From: Agriotes lineatus | Taxonomy: Eukaryota; Arthropoda; Insecta; Coleoptera; Elateridae | Assembly: GCA_940337035.1 (NCBI GenBank) | Contig: OW679203.1 | Span: 80,057,061-80,121,060 of the forward strand | DNA length: 64,000 nucleotides | Direction: 5' to 3' | Shown here: piece by piece, positions 60,826-64,000 of the stretch | Numbering within the stretch: position 1 is the stretch's first letter | Layout: every line of letters begins with the position of its first letter | Position numbers and translations under genes: made by a program | Notes under the pieces: generated by a model | Database searches by the model: none | What the model was told of the DNA's origin: nothing | What the model saw: only the letters and a program-made list of their open reading frames with translations

Positions 60826-60867
60826 GCAGACACACGGACACACAGACAGACAGACAGACGGACGGAT
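60826..60867 (+). repeat. CAGA/GACG microsatellite
   Basis: CAGACACACGGACACACAGA then (CAGA)n and (CGGA)2. It follows a moderately conserved-looking segment (60690-60825) that may be the body of a repeat ending in this tract. Confidence 0.8.
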
Positions 60868-60979
60868 AAAACGTTCGCATAAGTACGCTGAAGCTACTAA
60901 TAAAGCTGGTTGTTAAGTCATTTTGCTGTTGTAGATGCTTAATTGCATTTCACGCCTTTAGGGCAACTTGTTGCTATTT

Positions 60980-63130
60980 TAAAACCATTTTCAATTTTTG
61001 CGCACAAGTACAATCTTATCTTCCGCACATTTGATTCAGGCCATCCTTTATGTAGACACGCTTGGTTCTTGTGGACCGCCCTTGTGAGCGCGTGTTTCAC
61101 ATTGTCGCCTTGCGATTGGCTGCCGCGATATAGTCACGTGGTGACGCCAGCTTCCCGCTAAACTGTAGCGTGGGGACGCGGGGTTTCGTCATTCCGTTAC
61201 GGGCCGTCGATCAGTACAGTTGCTGCAGTCGCGTTAATTTTGAAGTCGGGCGGCGGCGCCCCGGGCTCTGCCGTGGGGTGCCGCCTCCTCCATTTGTGCC
61301 GTTACGGCGACGTGTTTCTTTAGCCCTTTTTCCTTTATGTTTTTCCGTGTTGCTTCAGCCAGTGTGTTACACAAACTATTTCGCATTTGAAGAGTCGGAG
61401 TAAAGCCGCCAACAAGGGAGGTGTGTGTCGTTTAGCGGCGATCTTATTACGCCAAGGCGTAGGTGTGATGGAATTCCATGCCCGGTTCTACGTCGTCACG
61501 TAAGGGAGTGTTCCCTTTAGCTCGTTGTGCGAGGATCCCTTTGAGGTAGGACATGATTGGGCTAGCTTTGCCGTCGTAGCGGCGTTTGTTGAAGCGCCAT
61601 CCTTTGTCGCCATTTTGGGCGCATCCAGACCATTCACACCGTCGGCCGTTTTAGCGGCGAAATAATTGCCACAGGCAACCTGTTTCCCGCCAGCTGGACC
61701 GCATGCCGATCTCTTGGGCCGTCACCAATAAAACTAAGGTATTTGTAACCATTTAATCATAACCATTGTTGCGGTGTTGCTTCCGCTTGTACGCTCGCTT
61801 CGCGGGGGCGTATTTGTGCGCCGCCGTACTCCATGTGACTAACTTCTTGTGCGCGAGCTTTGCGCCTAACCATGTGAATAATTGCTGAACTCTTGGCATA
61901 CGTGGTGTAAGGCGGCATTGCCAGTTTGGTCGCAGTAAAATTGCATGTGCGCGAACTTGATGTGAAATCATGTGCACCGTTAAAAATGTACCCTTCGCAT
62001 CTTAAATTGTTGTCGCGAAGTGGCGTCGCTCGTTTTTAATCTAATCACTTCCCTCACTTGGGCTTTGCTGTGTTTGCCCAAATTATCATGTGAGCCAGAT
62101 CACTTCTTATCAGGGCGGTGCCATATTCGCCAAGTTTTGTGCGAGACCTTTCGTATGTTAGCAACGGCGTCGTGTTCGGCTCGTTGAGTGTTACACGAAG
62201 TTATCGATCGCTTGGGCGGCGTAGCACCAGCTGTGTCATATTCTAAATTCGCCTGCGGGCGTTAGGCTATGTAAGCCCCCTTTTCGGCCATATATATCTC
62301 AGTAACGCGGCCCCCTTTTTGCCTTGCGAATTGGGTTTCTAACTAATTCGCCGCATCTCTTTGCGGCGCCGGATTCTGCCGACAGCTACGCTGTTCGCGT
62401 CGCCTTTGCTGTTGCATAACTCGATTTTTATGAACAAACGTTCCCTTTGTGTGACTCATATGTCAAACTGCTCTTGATTTTGTACAGTTATGGGTATTGT
62501 TTAGTAACAGTAGTGCGCCCATCAGCTGATGCTTATTTATAAGAATTAACCCAATATTTGCGGCACGCTTTGCTGCCCCAATGTAAGAATTGAATAATAG
62601 ACGCTTATCCAATTAAGAGACGCTTTATTCTTGGTCGATTTGTGCATGTTCTGTTTCAGCGTGCGCCCATCATTGAGAAGATAAATGTACGGTGGGGCCA
62701 GTGAGATCAGAGCGTGCAGGTAAGCTTGGTGGTGACATTGCCGTGGCTGAAAGAGCCCCACTTCATGATCTAAGTATTTTTGCCATCACGAAATTGTTGT
62801 GTGAGTTTATAATTCACGAGTCCCCCAATCGACGGAGTGTCTTGAATACTTCGCCCCGGTCTAACCGCCCAGGCCCGGTTATTCGGATTAAGACAGGCTT
62901 GGTGGCGCCCTCTTTATTTTACCGTTATTTCCCGACCCTCTGGCCGTTACCCTTAGATAATCTCGTTAAGAACCCGCCCAACTCCACTGAAAGTCTAGCC
63001 AGCCTATCTTGTTGCGGCTGGGTAGCGGCCTAGGAGAACTTTCGTCCCGATTTCGTCCATTACGGCACGCGCCGGTCGTTTAGTTTATGTATGAGCCGGT
63101 GCGGTGTCGTAAAGTCAGTTCAAGACCGTA
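60980..63130 (+). promoter_or_regulatory. CpG-rich block: promoter island or long LTR
   Basis: GC and CpG content rise sharply and stay high for about 2 kb. Visible sites include an inverted CCAAT (ATTGG, 61115-61119), an E box CACGTG (61135-61140), a CGCCATTTT YY1-like site (near 61608), AATAAA at 61727-61732 and a donor-like GCAG|GTAAGC at 62716-62725. A promoter plus a polyadenylation signal within 700 bases would suit an LTR, while an island with a downstream donor would suit a non-coding first exon. No second LTR copy is in the window. Open frames here are unsupported. Confidence 0.4.
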
Positions 63131-63502
63131 ACATGGTATAAAAATCATACATGCACTTCGTGTAGGTTTTGTAGCCGAAGTAATTGTATCATAAAATTCT
63201 ACATACAGAAATAATAAATGGGAAAAAGGAGGATACTGATAATAGTGCTAGGTCAAAACTACATAATAGAAACTTGAAAACGAAGTATTATTTTGGATAT
63301 TGCATAGTTTGTGATATTCGAAAGTGAAATATCACACCCGTTCACGTCAATTGACGTAAAAGGTACGTATGTATTATCGTTAACCTCTTGTTACCTTAGC
63401 GATGTAGAGACGGGTGCTTTATACACTAGCATCTGCGGGTGCGATTTTCCAGGTTAGGGAGGAGGTGGCTTGTGTGGGGGTTATTCGGTTCGGACGAGAA
63501 AA

Positions 63503-63950
63503 TCAGGGGTAACTTGTCGGTGGTCTTCGCCGATGCAGCGATAGCGGAAGTTGAGGCGCTTTAAGGGCGCTCCGGTAATCTCGAAGAGGATGTAACGTAA
63601 CCGCCTTTAAATTTGATCTGTTTAGAATCATCGATGAAGTGGTAAGAGGAAGTGAGGTAGCCGGCGCCGTAAATGCCGTGGTCACTCCGACCGGGAATAT
63701 TGGTTGATGTGAAGCTTTAGCGATGATTCCTAAGGCGTCGCGTCGGTTTAGAAAAGGCCAGACGTTCTCGTCGATCAATGAACGACGAGCTAGTCATATC
63801 GGCTGCGTTAATGTAGATTCTTAAGATGGGGACGACGAATCCCGAGATCTTCTTACAGAGAAGTTCTTGTGCTTTTGAAGTAGCCATTCGCAAAGCACAC
63901 CTGAAACGACAACTGCTTCGATAATATTGTTTATGGATCCGGTGGACCAC
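63503..63950 (-). other. Frameshifted coding-like stretch, unrecognised
   Basis: On the minus strand MATSKAQELLCKKISGFVV continues to DMTSSSF. The next frame then carries on with LIDENVWPFLNRRDALGII for about 90 codons. Joining them needs a one-base shift near 63778. CpG-rich composition alone can keep frames open, and I recognise no family. Confidence 0.25.
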
Positions 63951-64000
63951 AGGTAGAATATCCAGCAGGTAGCAGGGAGTTGTTTCAGGTTAGATGGGAT

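Overview
This is a gene-poor, AT-rich stretch of a eukaryotic chromosome, most likely from an arthropod and probably an insect. That call rests on the mobile elements (RTE-like and Jockey-like LINEs, a Penelope-like element, hAT-type DNA transposons, tRNA-derived SINEs), on an Inr/DPE core promoter with exact spacing, and on the insect-style CAAAATG start context. There are no bacterial operons and no ribosome-binding sites. No species can be named from sequence alone.

Only one host gene is well supported: a first coding exon at 25788-25863 (+). It encodes a start methionine and a signal peptide, then a phase-1 splice donor (CAAG|GTAAGC). Upstream lie an Inr/DPE pair, an alternative TATA box and two upstream start codons. 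I could not find its later exons. A CpG-rich block at about 60980-63130 may be a second promoter or a long LTR.

Region by region. 0-12 kb: two copies of a short TACAGGGTGTTCC-ended repeat and two copies of a SINE, otherwise featureless AT-rich DNA. 12-23 kb: two diverged copies of a roughly 2-kb repeat, SINEs, a broken Jockey-like reverse transcriptase, a decayed THAP domain and a decayed hAT dimerisation domain. 25-26 kb: the signal-peptide exon. 28-33 kb: RTE-type LINE fragments and further SINE copies ending in GAAGAAGAAG. 34.2-39.4 kb: a 5.2-kb element with two 1.42-kb LTRs (about 96% identical by hand count) and no gag-pol. Its internal domain holds structured hairpins, one pair of which covaries. 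30.8-31.5 and 40.7-41.4 kb: an inverted pair of another repeat. 41.5-47.55 kb: a Penelope-like element with RT and GIY-YIG remnants between inverted pseudo-LTRs that carry hammerhead-ribozyme cores, with a non-autonomous hAT element (perfect 8-bp target duplication) nested in it. 49.7-50.9 kb: LINE ORF1/gag-like remnants. 57.7 kb: a weak collagen-like exon candidate. 61-63 kb: the CpG-rich block.

The window is mainly a palimpsest of nested transposons around one probable 5' gene end. The SINE tails resemble the tail of the RTE fragment, which suggests the LINE mobilised the SINEs. The LTR element lacks its own enzymes and would need a partner in trans. All coordinates, alignments and identities were judged by eye.
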